From assembly GCF_001649575.2 (NCBI RefSeq), contig NC_051430.1:17046810-17110809 (forward strand): a DNA stretch of 64,000 bases. Direction: 5' to 3'. Position numbers and translations under genes: made by a program. The stretch's first letter is position 1. Each line of letters starts with the position of its first letter. Source of the DNA: Kryptolebias marmoratus. Its lineage: Eukaryota > Chordata > Actinopteri > Cyprinodontiformes > Rivulidae. The notes beneath the pieces were generated by a model. That model did not search any database, was not told the DNA's origin, and saw only the letters and a program-made list of their open reading frames with translations. Below are positions 52,696 to 63,929 of this stretch, one piece after another.

Positions 52696-55600
52696 GTAAG
52701 TTTGTTTTTTATCAATATGTCGCCACTTCTCTTTGCATCGATCAAGCATCAACTGCGACACATTTCTACATACAGTCTTTGGTCGTGAACTGGGACAACC
52801 ACCGGCGCTGGTGTTTTGTTAGCGGTGCTCGTCAATGCTAAAGCATTGAGCTAACTTCATGCTAAAAGGTTACAAAATTAGCGTAAAGCGCTATCTGTGT
52901 GGAATTGTACTCAACAATCAGTATATAACACATTCATATAATCGCTTTAATTACTTTTAGCATCTCAGCACAAGCTGTTTGGTAACAAAGACTTTCTAGT
53001 GAAACTGAATGATGGAAAACTAATATTATTATGGAGTGTGCCACGTAGCTGGACCAAAGTGCTTAAATCTGAGAAGCATGAATGAAAGCATCGGTTCAAC
53101 ACTCTTTGTTTGTGTTTACATGCATGACTGAGTCGTTTACGTGAAGTTCAAGCACTTAGAAGATATTTTCTTTGTTATTCGTGTAACATGTCAGCAAGAA
53201 AGCTAGAAAACAGCTGTCAAAACAATCTCGAAGTTGTTCATCTGCAGTGTTTTTAGACATTGAGACTGTCGCGATAAGGCACTGCAGTTAATAAGTATCA
53301 AGATAGATAAAAATGTCATATATTGCCGCTGTCCCCAGCTTGTTTTCCTATGCAAGCAGTAGCCTTTCAGTGTGGGCTGGATTAGCTGATTATCATCCCA
53401 GCACGTCTAACAAAAGGCACAACTTTCCAGTGTTTGTGTGTTTATTACATTATTTAGCAGCTACGCTTATCCAAAGCAGTTTACATTTAAAGGAATTATG
53501 ATGATGTCATTGTAATAAATAAGTCTGTGACAGGCTTTAAGCACGGATAAGTTTGAATTAACTTGGGAAGCAAATCTAAGGGTGTTGCAGTGAATGATGC
53601 AGGTATTAACCGTGCTCTTCATTAGTCGTGTGTATGCAGTTTGCATCAAAATATTCCAGATTTGTGTTGCAAGTTTTCTGCCAGACTATCAGAAGAACTT
53701 CCGGAAACAATGAACTGTGTCGGTGTGATTCAGAGGTCTGCCGTATCTCAGCATCGTACTGTTCAGTTCATTTTGGATCTTGGCTGAGGGGAACATTAAG
53801 TATCGGTATCAGTTATGTGGTGATAAATACAAATAAAAGCCACAAATACCAAGCTGTACTGAGATTACCTGATTGTCATGGACAAAAGTCTGTGAGCATC
53901 CTTGTCCTTTTTTTTGTTTTGTTTTGTTTGTGAATGTTGACCATTTGCCAGCTGAGCTGTGCTTCTGTGAAACTTACAAAGTGTTATTGATATGTGCTGA
54001 TGATTTCAGGGTCGTCCTCATTCAAGAACAATAACTGGCAGTGACAAAAAAAGAAAGTTTATATATATGCTTATAACCTAAAACTGTCATTGTGTGAAAA
54101 TGTTTACCAACGCTTTGTTAGAGCTTTTTAGTTCTCATATTAGACAGAAATATGAGTTTAATTGTGGGTAGTTTAGCTCATGAGAATCAGTTTCTTTATT
54201 TCCCACAGCTGTTAAATGAATGGTTGGCTGCTGAACTTATTCATACTCATGACGTGACAACAACACTGGCAGACTTTGTGCTGCTGTGAATGAACAAATA
54301 TTATTTTTAAAGATGTGATCAGTGCCTGTCCCCTGATTTAATGTAGTTCACACAGCCGTCCCTTATCTGTGTCACTTCTGAGAAGACGGAACAACAACAT
54401 TCTTCACAACAAATCTTGGACTTAATGTTTTTCATTTTTGTGGTACAGTACTGATAATAAGAATGAAACTTTTTTTTTTTTTTTTAACTAAGTGTGTCTC
54501 TCTCTTTCGTCTTACAGTCGGCCATTTTCAACTTCCAGTCGCTGCTAACCGTGATCCTCCTGCTGATCTGTACCTGTGCCTACATCAGAGCGCTGGCTCC
54601 CAGCCTGCTGGACAAGAATAAGACCGGGTATTTATTAGCCAGCAGACACCGACTGAGAGAATTAACATGGAAGAAGCTGTCATTTTGGTCTCTTTGAGTG
54701 CCATATTGATTGTTTACAGGAAAGAAAGTTCACATAACATATTAAACTAAACCAGTTCAGTGGTTGGTAAACTCATCAGGAGCATTTTATTATAATCTTT
54801 GATAGTAAAGTACACCATTATATTAAGTTGATTAGTTTTATTCAAAAAAAAGCACAAACTTGTGTCGTATATTTTAGCCTACTGTTCTACTTTTTCTGCT
54901 CCTTTTTACTGTAGTTTGAATTTAAAACACAATCTAACCGATCATAACACAATGAAAACTGTCAGGTGGAACGAAATACATCAATTGTTTTGTTAGTTTG
55001 ACACCAATCAAGAATCTGGACCAACAAGTCTGATCCCTGGAGACCTTCTTTGTAAGGTCCAGGACATAAAGTTTCTCATTCACATGACTTGATGCCAGAT
55101 ATGACAGCAGGCCTTTGAGAATATGTGCCTTTATAAGTTAGAGCTGATTGGGCAACAAAAAAAGGGCTTATTCAGCATTAGGCGAGGGCTTGTAATGTTA
55201 TGGCTGGTAAATGTACCAAAAAAAGCATCCTTAACAAAAAAAAAATCTCATTGAGGTGAGTCGAGCAGCTCAAGGTCTAATTTTAATCATGGCTGTGCAA
55301 ACTCCATGATTCACCTCTCTTATTAGTCTGGCCCAGTTTAATTTTCTCTTACACACATACACACACACACTACTGGAAAGGTGAGAGATGGCCAAACTCA
55401 CAAGACTGATTGTGGCTGATGGCTTTATTTATTAGTATTTTTCCCCTATTTGTTAGGTTTAAATTAATCATTATTGGACTGATTTGATTTATGGAACAGT
55501 GTTTAATCTGAGGAAAATATCATCTACTGAAAATTTAGACTCTTAGTCCTTACACAGAGACAGCTTTCTTGGCTTTGCTAAAATAATAATTGTTTACAGA

Positions 55601-55938
55601 AAATGTTAAAGCAAAGGAATGAATACTGTACTGTGACTACACACTTGAGCCTTTTAATGTCATTTTTGCAATAGATTCTGTTATTTCACCCAAAAAACTT
55701 CTGGTTTTTTTTTATATCTCCTGTATCTGTTTTGTCTCATAGGATCCTAGGAATTTTCTGGAAATGTGCCAGGATAGGTGAGCCTATTAATGCCCCTAAA
55801 TCTGTATATTACATCAAATACTTTCCTTTGACATGCTGTAAACTAACACAGTCGTGAATTTCTTCAGGTGAGCGGAAGAGTCCCTGGGTGGCGTGCTGCT
55901 GCGTCGTCATGGCTTTCAGTATACTGTTTCTACAATAG
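52693..55938 (+). CDS. tmem167a: transmembrane protein 167A (kish-A)
   Basis: Four coding exons (52693-52695, 54518-54627, 55743-55777, 55868-55938) splice in frame to 219 bp, a 72-residue protein beginning [20 protein letters not shown] and ending [10 protein letters not shown]. This is almost identical to vertebrate TMEM167A and has the usual length. Two hydrophobic segments (residues about 5-25 and 52-70) flank a basic loop with LLDKNKTG and CARIGERKSP. The family (kish) localises to the Golgi/early secretory pathway and is implicated in secretion; its mechanism is little defined. All phases agree (0, 2, 1) and donors are GTAAGT, GTATTT and GTGAGC. Confidence 0.97.
52696..54517. other. tmem167a first intron
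   Basis: No additional exon recognised; ordinary AT-rich sequence with a T run (54470-54485) before the acceptor. Confidence 0.6.
54518..54627 (+). CDS. tmem167a: tmem167a exon 2
   Basis: Acceptor TTTCGTCTTACAG, then 110 bp encoding [20 protein letters not shown], then [16 protein letters not shown], ending in phase 2 at GG|GTATTT. Contains the first membrane segment. Confidence 0.97.
55000..55215 (+). mobile_element. degenerate transposase C-terminus, Tc1/mariner-like (copy 3)
   Basis: Located in tmem167a intron 2. Blocks CCAATCAAGAATCTGGACCA, ACAAGTCTGATCCCTGGAGA, TTGGGCAACAAAAAAAGGGC and TTGTAATGTTATGGCTGG fall in the same order as in copy 1 (13015-13260) and its reverse copy 2 (50330-50610). 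Confidence 0.6.
55743..55777 (+). CDS. tmem167a: tmem167a exon 3 (35 bp)
   Basis: A microexon encoding [11 protein letters not shown] between a TTGTCTCATAG acceptor and a GTGAGC donor, phase 2 in, 1 out. It is too short for ORF finding and was identified by family match and phase. Confidence 0.96.
55868..55938 (+). CDS. tmem167a: tmem167a exon 4 with stop
   Basis: Acceptor TTTCTTCAG, then 71 bp encoding [22 protein letters not shown] and TAG at 55936-55938. Contains the second membrane segment and the conserved C-terminus. Confidence 0.97.
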
Positions 55939-56685
55939 CATCCAAAGACGAGCACATACGGGAACGTGGAAGAAATGGACAGGAAATGAGGCGTGGACTG
56001 TATGACCGTAGAAGCGCAATAAGACCTCCTTTTGGCTGTCACTTAACTGAAACGTGTTTTCACAAACCGCTGCCACAGAGTGACAACATGTGTCCGAGAG
56101 GACAGGGGTGAACGGGGGGGGGCAGTGTGTCCAGACCCCTCCACAGACCTCCTGGTCTTTGTCTGTGTTTGTCTGTTTGAAATGTTTACTCCTGATCNNN
56201 NNNNNNNNNNNNNNNNNNNNNNNNNNNNNNNNNNNNNNNNNNNNNNNNNNNNNNNNNNNNNNNNNNNNNNNNNNNNNNNNNNNNNNNNNNNNNNNNNNNN
56301 NNNNNNNNNNNNTTTTTTTTTTAATTTATCACTAGGAGAGGACCCTCCAGAAATTTACAGGATGACTTATAATGGGGCCACAATACAAAGACGTTGATCA
56401 CATTTAACAGCAAACATGATGCGTTTGTCGCTCTTCAGGTGTCCAGTTGTGCTTTAGCTCCCACCACAAAGAGCAACTGTAACTTTTAAAGACAGCCAGT
56501 TTGCAGCTATTTATTAATATAACTTTTTTTTTGGATATTTTTTTTAAATTACTCATTCTGCCATCAGCGTTTTCTGCAGACTTCTAGTTATATCTGTTGT
56601 GATGACGCCACATAGTAAAGTGTCATTATTAATGGCTAAAGAAGCAACTATATGTTGGTAATAAATCTTTTTGTCAGTCGTCGAT
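55939..56685 (+). other. tmem167a: tmem167a 3' UTR with poly(A) signal
   Basis: Sequence after the stop runs to a canonical AATAAA at 56660-56665, the first good signal downstream. An assembly gap (56198-56312) interrupts it. The exact cleavage site was not determined. Confidence 0.6.
56198..56312. other. assembly gap (115 N) in tmem167a 3' UTR
   Basis: Run of N ending in an oligo(T) tract (56313-56322). Confidence 0.95.
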
Positions 56686-59600
56686 TGTTTTCCCGAGCTT
56701 AATTTCACAAACTATTCATGTTAAATTTCTTACACTCGTAGTTTCAGTTTTTCATCAATCAGCAGAATTGGGGTTTTGTGGAAAGGTTGAGAACAATTAA
56801 TATCTTACCTGTTGTAGATAGCACTTTGGACGATCTCATTTGGGGGAATCGTTTCATTCTGACAGGATTGGCTAACAGCTAGTCCGAGCAGGGCTGTTTG
56901 TCATGGCCAGTCCAATCTGGAGATATTTACAGTAAGAAACTGAGTTGGAACAAGACATAGATTGATTATAACCTTTTTACAGAATCCCAGTTTTTTTAAA
57001 TAAAAGAGCTATTGCTTTGGGTATTGCGTTCGACAGGTAAGGGTATGAGTTAGCCTCTGTAACCGTGCAGTCAGTGGTAATCTTTTCGTGACTCACTGTG
57101 AGAGCTCATCAGGTGACTGCATCATGTTCAGTCTTTCATCTTGATAAGCTGAACAAAACACGAGATTCTGTGGCCCTCGCGCAGGATGCTTTGGTCGTTT
57201 TGATCGTGGGCGATTGCCGATGTGATATCATTTTATAACTGCGAGCCAAATCTCAACGTGAGCGCATCATTTCACGCCTGCAGCAAGCTCAAGTGCAGGA
57301 TTTCACTGACGTAGTGGTCTTTTTAAATAAGAGCTTCATCACCAGCTCTAAGATTTATTCTTTTATAGCTTGACAAACGCTGGGATGCGTTCTCAAAGGG
57401 AACGGTCAAAGTTTGAGAGGATGTACGATCCCACACGCGTCAGTCTTGACAATGTGTGTGGGATTCAACTGAAGGGTGACACTTGTAGGCAAACTCACTC
57501 CTGATAATCGGCTCACCGATGAGTGTCCCCCCAAATCCTACCGGCCCCTCAGGACAGGCCCCAGCTGAAGAACGTGGATGTCCTCATCCGCGTGTAATCG
57601 TTTTGGCGAACCTCGCCTGAGATAGAGCGGTGAGTGCGGCCTGCTGGTAAACTAGCGATTGTCAGGCAGTGACGCAGACGGGAGTCACAAGAGGAGCAGG
57701 AAGCTCTCGAGACATCTCCTCCTATCTGGAGGAGCAGAGATAATGGGGACTTGTAAGAACGTGGGTCAGCGGACTGATCCGGCGGCTTACAAGATGTTGA
57801 CAAGAAAGTAACATCAGGTAATAATGATAGCTTTTGTCATCTGTCCCATGAGATGATGCAAAACAAAAAAAAGAAGACTGTAAACAGGGTTATTTTAGGA
57901 CAATGTCTCTCCAATCTAGTGTTTGTTTTCGAGTTATAAATCAGAGTGATTGTTCCTAATCTCCCTTAAACTGTGGTTGCAGATGTTCAACAATGACCTA
58001 AAACATCTGGCAGAGGCACTGTGACTCGGTGCCTAGAAACGCTTCCAAACAGGTCTCTCCTCAACGCAAGTTCGGCGTTCTGGGTTTGATTTGGCTGATT
58101 AAGGTTTACTTAAGAGGACGCCAAACTGCCAAGGACACGAGAAAACGGGCTGCGTTACATGTACTGAGTCAGAACTCTGTCATCTGTTAAGCATCGTTAC
58201 CTTCAGCCCTAAAAGGGTTCTTTTTTATGTTTTTGTTCTTCAAATTTGCCAACAATGATTGTAGATGGCAACTAATAAGTCTAACCAAAGTGTTGAGTAA
58301 GCAGGTTTCTTCTATATGGGCACTTAGTATTGAAGCTAAATTAAACATGCAGTTTTAGTGGCATCATAAAAGTATTTCAGTCACTTCTAGACAAAAGAAA
58401 ACTGCCTCGGGATGAGCAAAACATAATAACCTCTATTGCAGTTGAATATACTAAGTTATGTATCAAAAATAAAGCTCAATGACCCGACAGAGGTAGATTT
58501 GGTGACTAAATAGGCAAAATAAACGAGACCAATAGACTTAAAAAGTGACTTTTATCCTGTAGTTAAATGTGTTTAGGTTATACTACAATCATTAAAAGGC
58601 TATTTGAACAAAGTGAATAAGCTAAAAACCTGTTTTAATTGTTCAGGACGAGGCAAAATCCTTTATCTGACTGCAGCTCCAAGTTTGTGTTTCTCACCAG
58701 AAACTGGCACTGATCTGAGTGCTGCTCGGCACCAAACGTACTTCAATGTGACCGAGAGCATTTCCTTTCACTGTTCACACTATCCATCACTTTTACCTCC
58801 AGCAGAGTCGCATCCAAAACATATTGTTCTCATTTCCCTGTCCCCTTCCTCCAATCGGAGAGCTTCTTCTAGTTGCTTGTTTTGTTTGGACTTCAAAGGC
58901 CACCAGGCTAAGTTCCTACACCTCCTGCTGAGAAAACTACAAGTGTCCGAGCAGACCAAGTGGCTCTTCAAACTGTGAGTGGAGCCTGTTTGACTCACTG
59001 CCGCCAAGCAACGCAGTTAAAAGTGCAAATATGATGCACGGGGAGAGAACGTATGAGTACGGAGGCTGCAGAAGACGAGCAGAGTGAAGGATTTTTCAAT
59101 TCAGCTTGTTTAAAAATGGGGAAAATCATTAATTGACATTTAAACAAAGTCAATATAAATGGACCTGGGTTAGAATTTGTCACAGTTCTGTTTCGTATCA
59201 GTTCTAAAGTCTGTGTGGTGCTGATGGTGCTACAAATGTGTAAGTCCGCTGGGAGTCGAGTAAATGTTTGGACTGACTCGACTAGATCATCATTATAAAC
59301 TATTACTAGATACAAGACTGGAAGCTGGAAGTTGAAGCCATAATGGAGGAGTGCAGGCAGCCTTGAAGTGTAACTTTTAAGCTCCGCCCTTGCATGTAAA
59401 CAAATGGGACGTTTTCCTGAACAAACAGATGTTTGTTGATTCGCGTAGCTCTTCCCTTGCTGCTGCATGGTAACACCTGCATTTTTCCCCCTCCCATACA
59501 TTTAGCTTTAAACAGTTATTTGAAGCTTTAAGGTCAGGCATTTGTTTGTCTTTAGTAAAGTCGACAGGACTGATGAAGTTACAATCTCAGCATTATCACA

Positions 59601-60984
59601 TCATTTTTGCAAAGGAACACGGACGTCGTTCGGCTGAGGAAACAGCAGCATACTGAACAAACGCTGTTCAATAATAGCTAATATTAGCTTTTAAAGACAT
59701 CATTGGTAATGCAAGTTTGTTTTTTCACATTGAAAAGTAACAGTAACCAAAAAATCTGATACCTATACTTGATCATTTTTCAACTGTGGCAAAGCTTTTC
59801 GACCGTCACATGACAGTTTTTGGGGTTACAATCTAAAATGGCGACTTGAAAAACTATTGAACGAGTTACATATCAGACGGATATAACCGGTGTTCTACTT
59901 CGCTACATTTGCAGGACGGCGAACCGAGTGACAACGCAGGCCTGTGTCGAGACAAGCTCATCATATGATAATGTGACAATTTGGATTTTCAGGAGACTTT
60001 ATTTAACCTGGTCTGTGTTCAATAAAAATCCCCAAACGTCCTGGATACCATTCACTCAAGTTTTACATGCAGGGAAAACAAAGAACATCGTGGACGGCAG
60101 TTGAACATCACGTAGATGGATAAGTTATTATCTTTTTTTCCTGTTTCGCAAGGAGCACCTCTGTGAACTTGTCTGATTTATCATGTCTGACACTTAGAAC
60201 CATAAGTCACCTCACCGGCTTATAATCCTCCATGCAGGAGCATTTCCTCCAGCCCTCTGCTGCTCCGACGTCGAAAGACTTGCAGTGTTTTGTGCAGTTC
60301 AGTAATAAATGAGTTTTTAGGCTCTTGTCCTAAACGTATCTTGGAGTAACACATTGTTTACCCTTCAGAAATCACCTTCTGGGCGCGTTGACGCTCATGA
60401 CAGCAGTGCTGGACGCAGCTGCGGGGGGAGCGATCCAGCAAACGCAACACGGCGAGAGGCCCCAAACCTTTAATTCGGAAAAAACTCTGTCCGCCGCGTG
60501 CCCGTCTTTGAGTCACAATTCTGGGCGTAGCCTGAAATTGAGAAATAATAACATGAATAACCTTTAGCTGAATCAGAGAGCATCGCGGCCCATCTATGGG
60601 GATTCTGAGCATAAACATCTCCATGAGAAAGACGAAAGCTGGGCCCGAAAAAGGACTGTTTCTTATTAAACGTAGGAGTTTTATTTATTGACCTCACCAC
60701 ATTTGTTTTTTGTTTTTTTCGTCTGTTGCAACAGCTGAATTTACAGTGAATCTCCTATGGCTGAATGGCGCATGAAAGGGGAGCGATGTGGCGTGGTGCC
60801 ACAAATGTAACTTCCACATTTGTGTTGCTGCAAGAGCTGGTGTTTTGCAACGAAAAGCAGCACTTTTCCCTTTGAAGAAACAACAATCCTGCAGGCAGAA
60901 GTACATAAAAATCAACTTCATGTAAAGCAGCGAGAGACTAAAAACATCCTCTGATAAGAAGGGGTGGAGTTAACCTTGTGAATA

Positions 60985-61155
60985 ACATCATGTTCAGCTA
61001 CTATCACCTCAAGGTTTAGCTCAAAATTAGTCAAATTGACCAAGTTAGAGCCATTTTAATTCGCCGTGGCGGCCATTTCTGATTTGTGTGAGACTAAAAG
61101 AGAGAGTTTAATTAAAATCTGTTTACTGGTTGATGAGATATTTTGCTAACAAACA
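60985..61155 (+). repeat. dispersed repeat family A, copy 3 (partial)
   Basis: Contains ATTCGCCGTGGCGGCCATTT, then TTAATTAAAATCTGTTTACT and GATGAGATATTTTGCTAACA, the characteristic end of the family. Confidence 0.6.
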
Positions 61156-61247
61156 CACAATGTTGACACCAACAGTTAATGCCAGTTTTAGGCAAAGATG
61201 TAGCGCAGTGTTTAATATTAAAAACGTGTTGTGAATTACATTTGTTA

Positions 61248-61430
61248 ACTTTTAGCGAGTGTTCTATTCCTTTGAGCTTGTAGCTAAGGGCTTACGTCTT
61301 TTAGCTTGTGGCTACCGTGTTGTTCCTTTTAGCTTTTAGCTAGTGTTCGGCTCTTGTAGCCTCTAGCTGGTATTTTGCTTCCTTTAGCTTTCAGGTATCT
61401 TTTAGCTTTAACGACTCACTTTCAGCTTCT
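61248..61430 (+). repeat. degenerate tandem repeat of CTTTTAGCTTNTAGCTAGTGTT type
   Basis: About six diverged units of roughly 25-35 bp. Each contains TTTTAGCTT or TGTAGCTA followed by a T-rich GTGTTGTTCC-like spacer. Confidence 0.7.
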
Positions 61431-61899
61431 TCAGGAGATTCCAGTAAAGTCGTTCACCAGTCTTCATGGCACAACATTTTCACAGAAAATGCAATTTCTC
61501 CATTTTTTTTTTTTTTATTATCTTTTTTTTTCTCCCCCATTCTCACTGTTGGAGGTCTCATCTTGAGGTAGCAACTGTCACAATATTATTAATAGCCCCA
61601 GCATTTTGAGTTTAATTCGGTTTATTTAAACCCCAACAAAAAGACATCCCAGGGCCAAAAACACAACAACCCGTTTAATCTCTAAATTGTTTTCAGCTCG
61701 GCTAAACGAAATAATGACGAGAAAGTGGTTCGGATCGCTGAGCAAGGAGGAACATCCATATAGGGAGTCGATCACAACAAGCTGCTGTGGTCTTTAAGAT
61801 CTCTGTTGTACCAGCCTACAGGCTCCATCCAGTAAACTCTGCTCCGTCAACATGTCCTGAGAACTGAAACCTGGGAAAAGACCCAGCAGTTCTCCACAA

Positions 61900-62760
61900 A
61901 TAAGACTCCGAATCCAAGATCAGCCTTGGCATGGACCGTCCGCTTCCATCCCAGCTTCTGCTGTCCGTCAGCAGTTTGAGCCTGTGCGCTTTAACCAGCT
62001 GGAGAAGACGGGTAACAGCCTGAAGACATCGTCCCGTCCCAATCAAATCATTTCGGCACATTTTTAGATGCGCTGGGTTTGGCATGTTGGAAATTTTTTT
62101 TCGAACAGCAGTCTCGGTTCAGATGTTGTTCCAGCCTGTTTTAAACGTGCAGCCGTGCGGCCATTGCTGAAGAAACCTAAGCTTGACTCGTCTGTCTTTT
62201 CCATATTTAGGCCCATTTTAGAAAGGATCGTTCTTATTCAGCTGCAGCCCCTTTTTGAATGCACACAACATCCTTGAAGTGTGTCAGTCTGGTTTAAAGC
62301 CCTTCACAGCGCTGAAACTGCACTTTAATGATCTTTCATTGGCTACAGATTCGGCAGAGCTGTTCTCCTGCCTTGGACACAGTCGACCACAATATTTTGA
62401 TGTCCCAGCTGGACCTATGGGGTATCAAAGGCTCTGCACTGGACTGGTTTAGGTCTTATAAACAGCTCCTAGACGAATCTGTTTCCTCCTCAGCCCCCCG
62501 TCACATGTGGAGTTCCCCAAGGATCCATTCTTGGACCCATTTTTTTTTTCTTTTTCCACTGAACAGTACATGCGCCCTTTTAGGCTCCATCTTTAGAAAA
62601 TTTAACATCTCATTTCATTCCTGCGCAGACGACACTCAGATCTATGTTTGGCAGAAGCATAATCACCAGAGCCGCCGTTTGACCGACGGTAAATGCTTGG
62701 ACGGCTTTAAATCTTTCTAAACTTCAGTGAAAATAAAGCCGGAGTTTCCATGTCGCACGG
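61900..62760 (+). mobile_element. decayed CR1/L2-type LINE reverse transcriptase
   Basis: Plus-strand fragments in three frames read in order: VVPACFKRAAVRPLLKKPKL; FRPILERIVLIQLQPLF; LDTVDHNILMSQLDLWGIKG; SALDWFRSY; then LGSIFRKFNISFHSCADDTQ with IYV. These correspond to reverse transcriptase motifs, including the ADD catalytic core (motif C) and the D-T-V-D-H motif A region. Frameshifts and an internal deletion make it non-functional. Confidence 0.9.
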
Positions 62761-63539
62761 TGCTGTCGGATGACACAGATCTCAGTAAAGCAATCAGTCC
62801 GTGGCTCTCGGCGTCACCAGGCTAAGACTGTATGTGCTCAGGCGAGGGGAGAGATGCTCGCTCGCTCTGCCCAGATAAGACAAGCTCCTCCGACGCGGGC
62901 TCTTGTCGGCGCCGGGAGCTACAGCGTGCCCTCCTTGTTTCTCAGACATGACTCAGGCCGAGGCAGGGAGGCGACGTCTCAAAGAAGCTGGCTTCTGCGC
63001 CATAGCGGCAACGGAGAGGGGGGGGGATGCTTCTACGCCTTAGTCATTAGAGATTTTTCACTCTTTCTGAATTTATGACAGTGTTTTGGCTCCGGCTTCC
63101 ACGGCTTTTATCGTCAGTCTGTTTGTTTTAAAGAACACTGTCTTTTATCGCGTAAAGTTCCCCATCGTCCCAAAACTGACTGTGCGCAAACGTCTTTTAC
63201 TGATAAAAGTGTTTGTTTCCTGTTTTTAATATCTAATCTCGTTTGATCCTTCAAAGCCACTCCAGCTCAGGCGAGGAGGCAGGGCTTTTACAAGTCAAAT
63301 TTTAGAACAAAACGGCACAATATTACTCTGTTTGAGCATCAAATGTGCCATTTTCTGTCAGATTCAAGGATCAGCATCAGGCAATTCATAAAACAACTAA
63401 AGGCCTAGGATTCTTGGAAGGAATGCATATCACCCGCCACCTTTAATCCCAAAGTTTTAGACTGAGATCATCTTATGTTCAGAAATGATGGAGTTGTAGC
63501 CATTTTGGTTAAACATTACATGCAGTTTTGTATGATCTT

Positions 63540-63765
63540 GTATGGCCTGTCATTGCTCCAAATTTTACCTCAATATCTGTAAAATACATTGAGGTGTAGT
63601 CGTTTTTGTGTAGGCTAAGGTTAATTAGCTGCAGCGGCTAGCTTTCATTGGGTTGACTCCAAAAATGTATCAGTTGCAGATGTGCAGCCATTAGTTACTT
63701 TCTCAGAGTTTCACTGAAATCTGTCCAGTGGTTTGTGAGATATTTTGCTAACAGACAAACAGGGT
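63540..63765 (+). repeat. dispersed repeat family A, copy 4
   Basis: Contains CCTCAATATCTGTAAAATAC, AGATGTGCAGCCATTAGTTA, CTGAAATCTGTCCAGTGGTT and TGTGAGATATTTTGCTAACA. It is the best-preserved copy of the family in this window and lies directly before the cloverleaf repeat. Confidence 0.7.
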
Positions 63766-63816
63766 TTGTCTGTTAAATGGCAAGGCTGTTCGCAAAAATG
63801 TTTTGCAATGTTTTTT

Positions 63817-63900
63817 TAGGGTTCCAAGCCCGCGGAAGCAAGCGGGCGGCCAATGCAAGGCATGGCCGTTCGCCTGCTCCCAGCGGAGCAGGGAACCCTA
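63817..63900 (+). repeat. cloverleaf-forming repeat module
   Basis: A 9-bp closing stem (TAGGGTTCC 63817-63825 with GGAACCCTA 63892-63900) encloses three hairpins: GCCCGC/GCGGGC (63828-63833, 63842-63847), GGCCA-A-TGC/GCATGGCC (63848-63867) and CTGCTCC/GGAGCAG (63874-63880, 63885-63891). Downstream is TTGTTTTTGTAAGGATTTTT and an (ATT)n tail. It is probably part of an interspersed repeat rather than a single-copy RNA gene. Confidence 0.75.
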
Positions 63901-63924
63901 TTGTTTTTGTAAGGATTTTTTATA

Positions 63925-63929
<5 letters not shown>

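Larger units (their letters stand above)
56686..61900. other. intergenic region downstream of tmem167a
   Basis: No gene recognised; open frames such as 58604-58978 (124 codons) have no recognisable domain or similarity. Contains a repeat family A fragment (60985-61155) and a degenerate CTTTTAGCT tandem block (61248-61430). Confidence 0.6.

Noticed and set aside
58604..58978. 124-codon open frame in the intergenic region
   Set aside because: No recognisable similarity or compositional signal of coding. Nearby sequence shows no splice-compatible neighbours.
58995..59501. 168-codon minus-strand open frame
   Set aside because: Long by chance standards, but I recognise no domain, membrane pattern or conserved motif, and there is no supporting context. 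Left uncalled.
63817..63900. Possible tRNA gene because of the cloverleaf shape
   Set aside because: Arm lengths and loops do not fit a tRNA: there is no T-arm GGTTC-A consensus in place, no 7-nt anticodon loop and no A/B box spacing. It is reported as a structured repeat instead.
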